Below are positions 1 through 7,801 of a stretch of DNA of 33,991 nt, one piece after another (position 1 is the stretch's first letter; the number at the start of each line of letters is the position of its first letter). Location: positions 1-33,991 of the forward strand of contig SKKL01000067.1 of NCBI GenBank assembly GCA_007121465.1, written 5' to 3'. Origin of the DNA: Acidimicrobiales bacterium. GTDB lineage: Bacteria; Actinomycetota; Acidimicrobiia; Acidimicrobiales; SKKL01. The translations under genes were made by a program, and so were the position numbers. A model generated the notes under the pieces. It ran no database searches, was not told the origin of the DNA, and was given only the letters and a program-made list of their open reading frames with translations.

Positions 1-281
1 CCCCAGTCGGGCGGGGTGGCGTCCCATCCGTCGGGAGCGCGCAGGATCAGACCGTGGACAGCGTCCTCGCAGGCGGGGTGACGAGGCTCGGGTTCACCGA
101 CCCCGGGGTCGTCGAGGGTCGTGTCCGGCGCGGTGACAGCCCCCGTGTCGGGATCGTCGGTGGTGGTCGGGTCGTCCCCGTCGGTGCAGGCGGCGGCGAG
201 CAGCGCGAGCACGGTCACCGCCGCGACGGCCGCGGTCCGACGGAGGCGGGATGGGATGGGGGAGTGGGTGCGGATGTTCAT
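1..281 (-). CDS. putative secreted lipoprotein, C-terminus truncated by window edge
   Basis: Reverse-strand reading from ATG at 281 gives MNIRTHSPIPSRLRRTAAVAAVTVLALLAAACTDGDDPTTTDDPDTGAV...HGLILRAPDGWDATPPDW with a signal peptide and LAAAC lipobox. Open to the window edge, so absent from the ORF track. Confidence 0.75.
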   Translation of the reverse strand, partial: MNIRTHSPIPSRLRRTAAVAAVTVLALLAAACTDGDDPTTTDDPDTGAVTAPDTTLDDPGVGEPEPRHPACEDAVHGLILRAPDGWDATPPDW

Positions 282-295
282 CGTGGTCACCTCGA

Positions 296-1192
296 TCAGC
301 ACGACGGCGCGAAGTCGAGTCCGTCGGCTCTCAACTGGTCGATGATCTGGGGAAGGGCCTCGACGGTCTGTGAGCGGTCCCCGGAGCCGTCGTGGAAGAG
401 GATCACGTCGCCGGCGGTGGCCCGGGTGGCCGCGTCGACGATGGAGTCGACCCCGGGTTCGGTCCAGTCGCGGGTGTCGCGGTCCCACAGGTGGGTCTCC
501 ATGCCGAGTGCCTGCGACTCCTCGGTCACCCGGCTGTCGTAAGCACCGTAGGGAGGGCGCATGCACACGGGCTCGGGCGCCCCGGCAGAGACGATCGACG
601 CAGTGGCCCGCTCGAGCTCGTCGCGGATGGCGGACTGGTCGAGCTCGGTGAGGTCAGCGTGGGTGAACGAGTGGTTCTGGACCGAGTGGCCGCCCTCGAC
701 CATGGCGGCGACGAGATCGGGATGCTGGTCGACGTCCTGGCCGACGACGAAGAAGGTGGCGGCTACCCCTTCGGCCGCGAGGATGTCGAGCACCTGTGGG
801 GTCCAGGTGGGGTGGGGGCCGTCGTCGAAGGTGAGGTGCACAGCGCCGGCGGGTTCCGGGGGAGGCGGCTCGGTGGTGGTGGTCGTCGTCGTTGTCGTGG
901 GGTCGGGCTCGGTGGTGGTCGTGGTCGTGGGGTCGGGCTCGGTGGTGGTCGTCGTTGTCGTTGTTGTCGTCGTCGTTGTTGTTGTCGTCGTTGTGGTGGT
1001 CGTGGTCGTCGTCGTGGCGACGGTGCCCGAGACGGTGCCCGCGGCGCTGCGAAGCGCTGTTTCCGCCCAGTTCGGCGAACCCTCCTGGGCGGACGCGGTT
1101 GCGCCGGCCGACAGCGACACCACGCTGATCAATAGGGCCAACCCGACCACCCATAGGAGCGGCGGTCGACCCGTGGTGCGTCCGACCCTCAT
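296..1192 (-). CDS. polysaccharide deacetylase (NodB domain) with N-terminal TM/signal and Thr-rich linker; start could be 1240
   Basis: NodB motifs TFDDGPHP, NHSFTH, RPPYGAYD, ILFHDG. Hydrophobic N-terminus followed by a poly-Thr/EPDP linker. Confidence 0.88.
   Translation of the reverse strand: MRVGRTTGRPPLLWVVGLALLISVVSLSAGATASAQEGSPNWAETALRSAAGTVSGTVATTTTTTTTTTTTTTTTTTTTTTTTTEPDPTTTTTTEPDPTTTTTTTTTEPPPPEPAGAVHLTFDDGPHPTWTPQVLDILAAEGVAATFFVVGQDVDQHPDLVAAMVEGGHSVQNHSFTHADLTELDQSAIRDELERATASIVSAGAPEPVCMRPPYGAYDSRVTEESQALGMETHLWDRDTRDWTEPGVDSIVDAATRATAGDVILFHDGSGDRSQTVEALPQIIDQLRADGLDFAPSC
871..1017. repeat. low-complexity triplet repeat encoding poly-Thr / TTTTTTEPDP linker
   Basis: Run of gtn/gtc triplets; 24-bp unit ggggtcgggctcggtggtggtcgt repeated exactly at 899-922 and 929-952 (30-bp period). 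Confidence 0.85.
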
Positions 1193-1343
1193 GCCCCGCG
1201 CCTGCCCGGCAGCGCGTCGGCTAAACGTCGGTGGCGTCATCGTCGGTCAGAAGGGGGGTCCCCTGCGCTCGACGTCGAGAAGGTCGACACCCTCGTTCGC
1301 CCTGCATATCCTTGCCACCGAGGGCGAGGGATTGGGGATCGAC

Positions 1344-2231
1344 ATGTCTGTCGAGGTCACCGAGGTCAGCTTCGAGGTGGACGGCGAGTCCTGTGCGGGG
1401 AGACTCCACCACCCGTCCCCGGGGGCCCGTCCGCCCGCCGCGGTGGTGCTCGTCAACGGCGTGAGCCTCACCATGTGCGACGGCATCGGCGTCTTCGCCG
1501 AGCGCTTCGCCGAGCGGGGGATGCTCGCTCTGACCTTCGACTTCCGCCACCTCGGCGACAGCGACGGCGAGCCACGACAACGGTTCGATCTGGTCCGCAA
1601 CCGCGAGGACGTGGCCGCTGCGGTCGAGTTCGTCCGCGGCCGAGACGAGGTCGACCCTGACCAGGTCGCGGTGTGGGGGTACTCACTCGGCGGCGGCTAC
1701 GCCGTCGAGTACGGAGCGCGAGACGACCGCATCGCCGCCGTGCTCGCCCTCGCTCCGATGATGGACGGTCTGGCCTTCACACTTGCCGCGCCGCCGATGA
1801 CCGGCGTCCGGATGAGCGCTGCGGCCCTGGGAGCGGCGGTGACCAGGGGCGAGATCGTGCTGCCGGTCCACGGGCCGCCGGGGTCATTGGCGGTCCTCGC
1901 GCGCTCCGAGGCCGATGAACGTTTCCCCGAGCTGTGCCCTCCGGAGTCGAGGTGGCAGAACGAGATGCGGGCCAAGCCGTCCCAACCGGTGGCCCGCCTC
2001 CGTCCCATCCGCAAAGCGGGCAAGGTGCGGGCCCCGCTGTGGGTCGGCCTGGCCGAGCACGACTCGATCGTGCCGAAGCGCCCGATCGAGAAGCTGGCGA
2101 AACGGGCTCCCGGGGCCGAGCTCCACCGGTACGACACCGATCACTTCGGTCCGATCCTGGAACGCGTCGACGAGGTGGCCGCTGACCAGCTGCAGTTCCT
2201 CTCTCGGGAACTCGACCTGAGTTCCGCCTGA
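1344..2231 (+). CDS. alpha/beta hydrolase
   Basis: MSVEVTEVSFEVDGESCAGRLHHP...; nucleophile motif GYSLGGG; C-terminal Asp/His region (AEHDSIVP...DTDHFGPI). Confidence 0.85.
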   Translation: MSVEVTEVSFEVDGESCAGRLHHPSPGARPPAAVVLVNGVSLTMCDGIGVFAERFAERGMLALTFDFRHLGDSDGEPRQRFDLVRNREDVAAAVEFVRGRDEVDPDQVAVWGYSLGGGYAVEYGARDDRIAAVLALAPMMDGLAFTLAAPPMTGVRMSAAALGAAVTRGEIVLPVHGPPGSLAVLARSEADERFPELCPPESRWQNEMRAKPSQPVARLRPIRKAGKVRAPLWVGLAEHDSIVPKRPIEKLAKRAPGAELHRYDTDHFGPILERVDEVAADQLQFLSRELDLSSA

Positions 2232-2247
2232 GCAGAACCGCTCAGGC
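2226..2247. terminator. bidirectional terminator-like hairpin between convergent genes
   Basis: GCCTGAGC-agaacc-GCTCAGGC, perfect 8-bp stem and 6-nt loop, containing both flanking stop codons. Confidence 0.6.
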
Positions 2248-2439
2248 CTCGTCGGGCTCCCAGTGGTCGCCGCGGAGGTCGTCCTCGTCGGGGAGCAACA
2301 TGTCCCACCGGTCGGTGCAGTCCTCGCACCGGTAGACCGCGAGATCGCCCGGCTCCCAACGGCCGTCCTCGGGCGGAGGGGTGATCAGGTGACAGGTCCC
2401 GCCACAGTCGATGCAATCGATGGTGGCTTCCGGCTCCAT
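2242..2439 (-). CDS. small Cys-rich (zinc-ribbon-like) protein
   Basis: 65 aa, with CIDCGGTC and CEDC motifs; convergent with the hydrolase gene. Confidence 0.6.
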   Translation of the reverse strand: MEPEATIDCIDCGGTCHLITPPPEDGRWEPGDLAVYRCEDCTDRWDMLLPDEDDLRGDHWEPDEA

Positions 2440-2509
2440 GTGGCGACCTTACCGGCCTCGACGCGCGCCGACCCCCGGCGGCGACCGGGGGTCGGGCGGA
2501 GAGGGTAGG

Positions 2510-3910
2510 TCAGTGAGCAATATCACCGTCCATGTCGACCTCGCCGGCGAGGAACAGCCCGAGGGCGCCCTTGTCCACGTTCGAGAACTTGTGGGTCACG
2601 ATCGGGTAGAGCCCGTCGACCGGGAGGCTGAACTCGACGAACCCGCCCTGGGCCGGCTGCAGGTCGAGGGCCTGGGCGCCACCCTCCTGGCCGTCGTCGG
2701 GACGGAGCTGGTAGCTGCCCTCCTTGTAGAAGGTGTCGAAGATCGTCCCGACCACGTGGAACGAGGAGTTCTCCGACGGTCCGGCGTTCAGGACCCAGGC
2801 CCGGATCCGCTCACCCGGCTCCACCTCGATGGGAGCGTGGGCGTACTGGTTCCAGTGGCCGTTGAAGACGACCAGGTCCCACTCGTCGTTCTGCATCTTG
2901 GTGAGGCTGCCCGGCTCGCCCTCGGGGCCGAGATACCACTCGTGCTGGACGAAGACGAACTCGTGGTCGACGTCGGCCAGGTCGGGCGGATCGATGATCA
3001 TCGTTCCGAACATCCCGTTGCCGATGTGGTGCAGCGCCGGTGCGGTGCCGCAGTGGTACATGAACACCCCGGCGTACTCGGCCCGGAACTGGTAGACGAG
3101 CTCCTCGCCGGGGCCGATGGTGCGCATCTCGTCGTTCCAGGCAACTCGGCTCGAGTGGAAGTCGATCGAGTGTCCGATGTCGCCCTCGTTGATCAGCGTG
3201 ATGGTGAACAGGTCGCCCACCGTGCCGCGTAGCACCGGCCCGGGGACCTGGTCGTCGAAGGTCCAGACCTCCTGGAACACACCGGGGGCGACCTCCATCT
3301 GGACCTCGGTGGCGCGCATGGTGATCTCGTGCTCGGTGCCACCGGGGGCAGGGGCCAGGTTCGGGTCGAAGGGGACGAACTCGGCGTCCCATGCAGCGTT
3401 GGCCGCCACCGTTGCGTGATCGCCGTGACCGGTGTCGGCGCCCGTGGCGACCGGTGCGTCGGTCGCGTCGCCGCCGATGACGGTGACGGCCATCTCCATG
3501 CCGCCTTCACGGTGTCCGGCAACGGTGCACCACGCGACGGTGCTCTGGCTGTAGCCGGACACCTCGATGGTCTCGGACTCGCCCGGGTCGAGCATCGTCG
3601 TGCCGTCGCCGTTGTCGAACACCAGGTCATGGGGCATGACCCCTGCGTTGTGCACATGGAGGAGGAGTGGCTGACCGGCCTCGACCTCGATGGCGGCGGG
3701 CTCGACGTAGAGATCGCCGAGCTCGACATCGAGTTCGAGCGGCGCGCCGTCCCACTCGGCCGCCGCGGCGTCCGACGCGGCCAGGACGGTGCTGTCGCCA
3801 CCGGTACTGGACAGAAAGGCGATGCCCGCCACGATCAGGGCGAAGACCGCGATCGTGGCCGTGATGATGCCCCAACCGTCGGAGCGGGTCGTGGTTGGTG
3901 TGTCGGTCAT
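2510..3910 (-). CDS. nirK: copper-containing nitrite reductase-like multicopper oxidase with fused N-terminal cupredoxin domain
   Basis: Type 1/2 Cu ligand pattern HSIDFHS...YHCGTAPALHHIGNGMFG and SSFHVVGTIFD, typical of NirK. N-terminal cupredoxin with PHDLVF...WCTVAGHREGGMEM. N-terminal TM anchor. Confidence 0.8.
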   Translation of the reverse strand: MTDTPTTTRSDGWGIITATIAVFALIVAGIAFLSSTGGDSTVLAASDAAAAEWDGAPLELDVELGDLYVEPAAIEVEAGQPLLLHVHNAGVMPHDLVFDNGDGTTMLDPGESETIEVSGYSQSTVAWCTVAGHREGGMEMAVTVIGGDATDAPVATGADTGHGDHATVAANAAWDAEFVPFDPNLAPAPGGTEHEITMRATEVQMEVAPGVFQEVWTFDDQVPGPVLRGTVGDLFTITLINEGDIGHSIDFHSSRVAWNDEMRTIGPGEELVYQFRAEYAGVFMYHCGTAPALHHIGNGMFGTMIIDPPDLADVDHEFVFVQHEWYLGPEGEPGSLTKMQNDEWDLVVFNGHWNQYAHAPIEVEPGERIRAWVLNAGPSENSSFHVVGTIFDTFYKEGSYQLRPDDGQEGGAQALDLQPAQGGFVEFSLPVDGLYPIVTHKFSNVDKGALGLFLAGEVDMDGDIAH

Positions 3911-3926
3911 GTCGATCCTCTTCTCA

Positions 3927-3952
3927 TTTGTTCTACCTGAGAGTAGAACAAA
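3927..3952. promoter_or_regulatory. perfect palindrome upstream of nirK-like gene (candidate operator)
   Basis: TTTGTTCTAC-ctgaga-GTAGAACAAA, 10-bp perfect arms, 6-nt spacer, about 17-42 nt upstream of the start codon. Confidence 0.7.
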
Positions 3953-4013
3953 CTCCCCCGGCGGCCGTCAGGGTCGAAGGTCCCGATCGATCCGGTCACC
4001 GAGACCCGTCGCG

Positions 4014-4670
4014 TCACACCACTTGGCCGAACAGCACGTTGTTCTCTTTGTGCACGTGGAGGCGGGTGTCGTGGTCCAGCTCGGCCAAACCTCGGTAGAG
4101 CGACCGGTAGCTGGCACAGCCGTCGGCGGGTGGCTCGAACCCTGCGGTGAGCGAGCGGAGCTGGTCGAGGTGGTCGCCCAGGTGGTCGTGGTCGGCCTCG
4201 AGAGCGGCCACGACATCGGGGTCGACCCGAGTGCCCGATCGGATGGCGGGGAACAGGTCGGACTCCTCGATGGCGAGGTGGGGAAGCACCTCGACCTCGA
4301 CGGTGGCGAGGAGTGAGCGGACCTCGGCCAGCTCGCGATGGCGCTCACCGTGGACCCACTCCACCCTGATGGCGAGCTCGAGGAGAACGGGGAGCTGGTC
4401 ACGGAGAAACCGGTGATGGGAGTCGACGATGTGGTCGCACAGGTCGCCCGGCGCGAGATGGGCCCACTCGGGCGGGGAGGGGGAGGGGCCGGTGGCGGCG
4501 AGCAGTGCGCCGAGAACGGTCGATCCCTCGAGACCGGCATCGGCAGTGGCCTGGCCGAGGGTCCGCCTCCCTCCACAGCAGTAGTCGAGACCGGTCCGAT
4601 CGAGGACACCGGCGTGACGCTCGTCGGCCGAGACGATGTCGGCCAGGGTGCTCTGCAGGTTGATGATCAC
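4014..4670 (-). CDS. ric: iron-sulfur cluster repair di-iron protein (RIC / YtfE / ScdA family)
   Basis: N-terminal DUF542-type motif VLDRTGLDYCCGGRRTLGQA followed by a hemerythrin-like His/Glu-rich domain (DSHHRFLRDQLP, HLAIEESDLFPAI, LEADHDHLGDHL, HVHKENNVLF). Confidence 0.88.
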   Translation of the reverse strand: MIINLQSTLADIVSADERHAGVLDRTGLDYCCGGRRTLGQATADAGLEGSTVLGALLAATGPSPSPPEWAHLAPGDLCDHIVDSHHRFLRDQLPVLLELAIRVEWVHGERHRELAEVRSLLATVEVEVLPHLAIEESDLFPAIRSGTRVDPDVVAALEADHDHLGDHLDQLRSLTAGFEPPADGCASYRSLYRGLAELDHDTRLHVHKENNVLFGQVV

Positions 4671-5380
4671 CGCGGACCCTCGTCGGAGGTGTCGGTCGGT
4701 GCTGTGGTCTGGCCGTGGACGGTGAGGTGCAGCCGGCAGCGGGCCTGACGAGGGTCACGGGGTGAGAGCCCACCGATCGTGAGACCCCCGACCTGCTCGG
4801 CGATCCCTTCTGCGAAGCCCAGGTGCAGGGTGCACACCACATCAGGATCGGCGAGCGCTGTGCTCTCGAAGGGGCAGCGATCGAGGACGACGTCGCGTCC
4901 GATCCCTGGTCCCTCCCTCGTCACGTCGGGCTGTTCGAGACGAGGCTCGAAGCCTTGGCGGGCCATCTGCTCCATCAGCTCGGCGACGGGTTCCTCGGAT
5001 TTCTCGGCGAGCAGCAGTTGGCGGCGTCCGGCTCGACGTCCCACCTCCTCGGGAGAATCGCCGGTGCTCGCCACCTCGGCCAGCCACAGCGCCAGCCGCT
5101 CGTAGGGTCCGACCACGTCCCATCGGCTCGGGGCGGTGGGGGAGATCTCGTACTCGAGGGGTGGACGCCCACGGCCTGCGCGTTCCGCGACTCGCTCCAC
5201 GACGAGGCCGGCGTCGAGCAACTTCGCCAGGTGCTGGCGGATGGCGTTGTGGTTCAGGCCGAGGTGGTCGGTCAGCTCGGCGACCCGAACCGGACGGCTG
5301 GCGTCGGCAACGTACCGGAAGATCCGATGGCGGGTCGGATCACCGAGGGCTCGGGCCTGGGCCTGCAGCGATGGCGTCAC
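4667..5380 (-). CDS. ArsR/SufR-like winged-helix regulator with Cys-containing C-terminal domain
   Basis: HTH region ALGDPTRHRIFRYVADASRPVRVAELTDHLGLNHNAIRQHLAKLLDAGLV; C-terminal CPFES..VVCTLHLGFAEG..ARCRLHL resembling the Fe-S-binding C-terminus of SufR-like regulators. Stop overlaps the ric GTG start. Confidence 0.75.
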   Translation of the reverse strand: MTPSLQAQARALGDPTRHRIFRYVADASRPVRVAELTDHLGLNHNAIRQHLAKLLDAGLVVERVAERAGRGRPPLEYEISPTAPSRWDVVGPYERLALWLAEVASTGDSPEEVGRRAGRRQLLLAEKSEEPVAELMEQMARQGFEPRLEQPDVTREGPGIGRDVVLDRCPFESTALADPDVVCTLHLGFAEGIAEQVGGLTIGGLSPRDPRQARCRLHLTVHGQTTAPTDTSDEGPR

Positions 5381-5504
5381 GGGGCACTCTCCGAATTGTG
5401 GTGTGGTGGTCGTTCGTCGGCCGGACGGACCGGGGGCCCTTGGCGGGATGACGATCGTGTCATTATTCTTCTAGCACATCCTCGAATTATGGAGAAGAGG
5501 CCGA

Positions 5505-6764
5505 ATGCCCTCGCGAGAGCCGGCGTCCGACACGCCGACGAGGACGAGTCGGGCGTCGGCGGGACCGAAGGGGGCACCCGGTCGGGCCGCCGCCGCCCAA
5601 CGTGATGCGTGGCGCACCCTGCGCCTCACGGCTGGGTTCCTCGTAGCGGCCCTCGTGGTCGCGATCGCCGGTGGGAGTGACCGCTCGTGGTTGGCGCTGC
5701 ACCTCCTCCTGCTCGGTGGGGCGCTCACGGCGATCTCCGCCGCCACCCAGCTCTTCGCCGTCACCTGGTCGGCGGCGCCAGCCCCACGTCCCGGACTGGT
5801 CGCGGCGCAGCGCTGGAGCCTCACCGCCGGAGCTGTGGTCGTCATCGCCGCCCGCGAGTGGACCTGGCGGGCCGGAGCCGGTGCCCTGGGAGGCCTCCTC
5901 GTCGTCGGCTCGCTGGCTCTCCTGGCCCTGATCCTCGTGACCGTCCGCCGTCGCGCGGTCACACCCCGATTCGCCCCCGCCATCGACACCTACCTGCTTG
6001 CCGTTGCCCTCGGCGCGTCGGGGAGCCTCCTGGGGGCGGCTCTCGCCGCCGGCGAGGTGGCCACCGTCGATGCTCGGCACGCTCACATCGCGCTCAACCT
6101 GTTCGGGTTCGTCGGCCTCGTCGTGGCCGGAACCCTCCCCACGTTCGTCGCCACCCAGGTCCGATCCAAGGTGTCGCCCCGCGCGACCGCGACGAACCAG
6201 CGACTTCTGGCCGCGGTGCTCGCCGCCGGGACCATCGTCGCGGTGCTTGGCATCGCGACGGGTGTCGAGCTCGCCGCGGCAGTTGGCTTCGCCGTCTACG
6301 CAGTCGCTGCCGCGTCGACGATCGGCCTGTTGCCCCACCTCGGGGCCCGGCAACGACGTTGGGCCGGTCCTCGCATCTATCAGCTGCTCGCCGGTGTCGC
6401 GTGGTGGGTGTTCGGCGCGGTCCTGGCCGGAGCCTGGAGCCTCGGGGTGGTGGAGGCGGATCCGATCTGGCTGGTGGTCGGATTCGGGGGCTACGCCCAG
6501 CTCGTGGTGGCCTCCCTCGCCTACCTCGGGCCGATCATTCGAGGCCGGGACGCCCAGTCCCAGCAACGGGCGTTCCGGATCACCCGCTCCTGGGTGTCAC
6601 TCGCCGCCGGAAACACGCTCGCCGTGGCGATCCTCGCGGGGGCCGGGCTGCTCGCCTCGGTGGCGGCGGTCGTCTGGATGGTCGACGTCGTGGTGCGTGG
6701 GCTCCTCCTCGCCTTCTTGGTCCGACCCGACGTATCCACCCGGGCCTCGCCGGTGCACCGCTAG
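5505..6764 (+). CDS. polytopic membrane protein, possibly related to the membrane module of actinobacterial NirK-type proteins / NnrS-like
   Basis: About 10-12 hydrophobic segments; conserved-looking LHLLLLGGALTAI and HAHIALNLFGFVGLVVAGTLPTFVATQVR; divergent from the regulator. Confidence 0.55.
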   Translation: MPSREPASDTPTRTSRASAGPKGAPGRAAAAQRDAWRTLRLTAGFLVAALVVAIAGGSDRSWLALHLLLLGGALTAISAATQLFAVTWSAAPAPRPGLVAAQRWSLTAGAVVVIAAREWTWRAGAGALGGLLVVGSLALLALILVTVRRRAVTPRFAPAIDTYLLAVALGASGSLLGAALAAGEVATVDARHAHIALNLFGFVGLVVAGTLPTFVATQVRSKVSPRATATNQRLLAAVLAAGTIVAVLGIATGVELAAAVGFAVYAVAAASTIGLLPHLGARQRRWAGPRIYQLLAGVAWWVFGAVLAGAWSLGVVEADPIWLVVGFGGYAQLVVASLAYLGPIIRGRDAQSQQRAFRITRSWVSLAAGNTLAVAILAGAGLLASVAAVVWMVDVVVRGLLLAFLVRPDVSTRASPVHR

Positions 6765-6767
6765 CCT
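6762..6767 (+). promoter_or_regulatory. -10 element TAGCCT, 7 nt upstream of the rsmD GTG (leaderless-type promoter)
   Basis: TANNNT hexamer placed so that the expected TSS coincides with the start codon. Confidence 0.5.
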
Positions 6768-6774
6768 CCGCGGC

Positions 6775-7308
6775 GTGAGGATCGTCGCCGGCTCGGCGCG
6801 TGGACGTCGTATCGTCGCCCCCCAGGGGCTCGACACCCGTCCCACCACCGACCGAGTGCGCGAGGCGCTGTTCAACTCGCTCGGCTCCCTCGGAGTGGTC
6901 GTCGACGCTCGGGTGCTCGATGCGTTCGCCGGCTCCGGTGCGCTCGGTCTCGAAGCGCTGTCGCGGGGGGCCGCCCACGTGACCTTCGTCGAGCACGACC
7001 ACCGAGCCCGCCATGCGGTGGAGGCCAACCTCGCCACTCTCGGGTTTGCTGACCGCGCCTCGGTCATCGACTCCGACGTCCACCACTACCTCCCCGTCGC
7101 TCCGGCGTTCGACCTCATGGTGTGCGACCCGCCCTACGCGTTCGATGCCTGGGACGACCTCCTCGCCAACAGCCCGGCGCCGCTCGTCGCGGTCGAGTCC
7201 GACCGCGAGGTCCACATCCCCGACGGGTGGGAGTTGGTCCGCCAGAAGCGCTACGGGAGTACCGTGGTCACCGTCATCACCCGCTCGTCCACCGACCCCC
7301 TGGAGTAG
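6775..7308 (+). CDS. rsmD: 16S rRNA (guanine966-N2)-methyltransferase RsmD
   Basis: VRIVAGSARGRRIVAPQGLDTRPTTDRVREALFNSLG..., DAFAGSGALGLEALSRGA, and DPPY motif. Confidence 0.93.
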   Translation: MRIVAGSARGRRIVAPQGLDTRPTTDRVREALFNSLGSLGVVVDARVLDAFAGSGALGLEALSRGAAHVTFVEHDHRARHAVEANLATLGFADRASVIDSDVHHYLPVAPAFDLMVCDPPYAFDAWDDLLANSPAPLVAVESDREVHIPDGWELVRQKRYGSTVVTVITRSSTDPLE

Positions 7309-7315
7309 CCAACTC

Positions 7316-7801
7316 GTGGCCGTCGTCCTTTACCCCGGCTCGTTCGATCCTGTGCACAACGGGCACCTCGAGATCGTCGAGACCGCCGCACGGCTCTTCG
7401 ACGAGGTCGTCGTCGCCGCCATGCGCAACCCACAGAAGGGCGAGCCCCTCTTCAGCCTCGCGGAGCGGGAGGAGATGATCACCGAGGTGTTCTCCCATCT
7501 CGACAACGTGCGGGTGACCATGTTCTCGAGTCTCGTCGTCGATCTCGCCAAGGACGTCGACGCCGACTTCATCGTGAAGGGGCTCCGGGCGGTGTCGGAC
7601 TTCGAGAGCGAGCTGCAGATGGCTCAGATGAACCACGCCATCTCCGGCGTCGACACACTCTTCATCCCATCGGCCTCCGAGCACTCGTTCCTCGCCTCCC
7701 GCCTCATCCGCGAGATCGCCCGATTCGGCGGCGACATCACCTCCATGGTGCCGCCCGTGGTGTCCGAGCGCATGAAGGGTCGTTGGGGCGACCGCGCATG
7801 A
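7316..7801 (+). CDS. coaD: pantetheine-phosphate adenylyltransferase
   Basis: VAVVLYPGSFDPVHNGHLEIVETAARLFDEVVVAAMRNP... nucleotidyltransferase HxGH-type motif. Confidence 0.95.
   Translation: MAVVLYPGSFDPVHNGHLEIVETAARLFDEVVVAAMRNPQKGEPLFSLAEREEMITEVFSHLDNVRVTMFSSLVVDLAKDVDADFIVKGLRAVSDFESELQMAQMNHAISGVDTLFIPSASEHSFLASRLIREIARFGGDITSMVPPVVSERMKGRWGDRA

Noticed and set aside
871-1017. Triplet repeats as CRISPR or non-coding satellite
   Set aside because: The repeat is in frame in the deacetylase and encodes a Thr-rich linker.
561-1343. N-terminal extension of the alpha/beta hydrolase ORF (561..2231)
   Set aside because: Poly-Val stretch is the antisense of the Thr linker; true start is ATG 1344 with family-like N-terminus.
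2411-3232. 273-aa + strand ORF antisense to nirK
   Set aside because: Antisense shadow; the - strand frame has complete copper-ligand motifs.
5487-6566. 359-aa - strand ORF opposite the membrane protein
   Set aside because: Gly/Arg/Glu-rich shadow frame; the + strand frame has clear TM periodicity.
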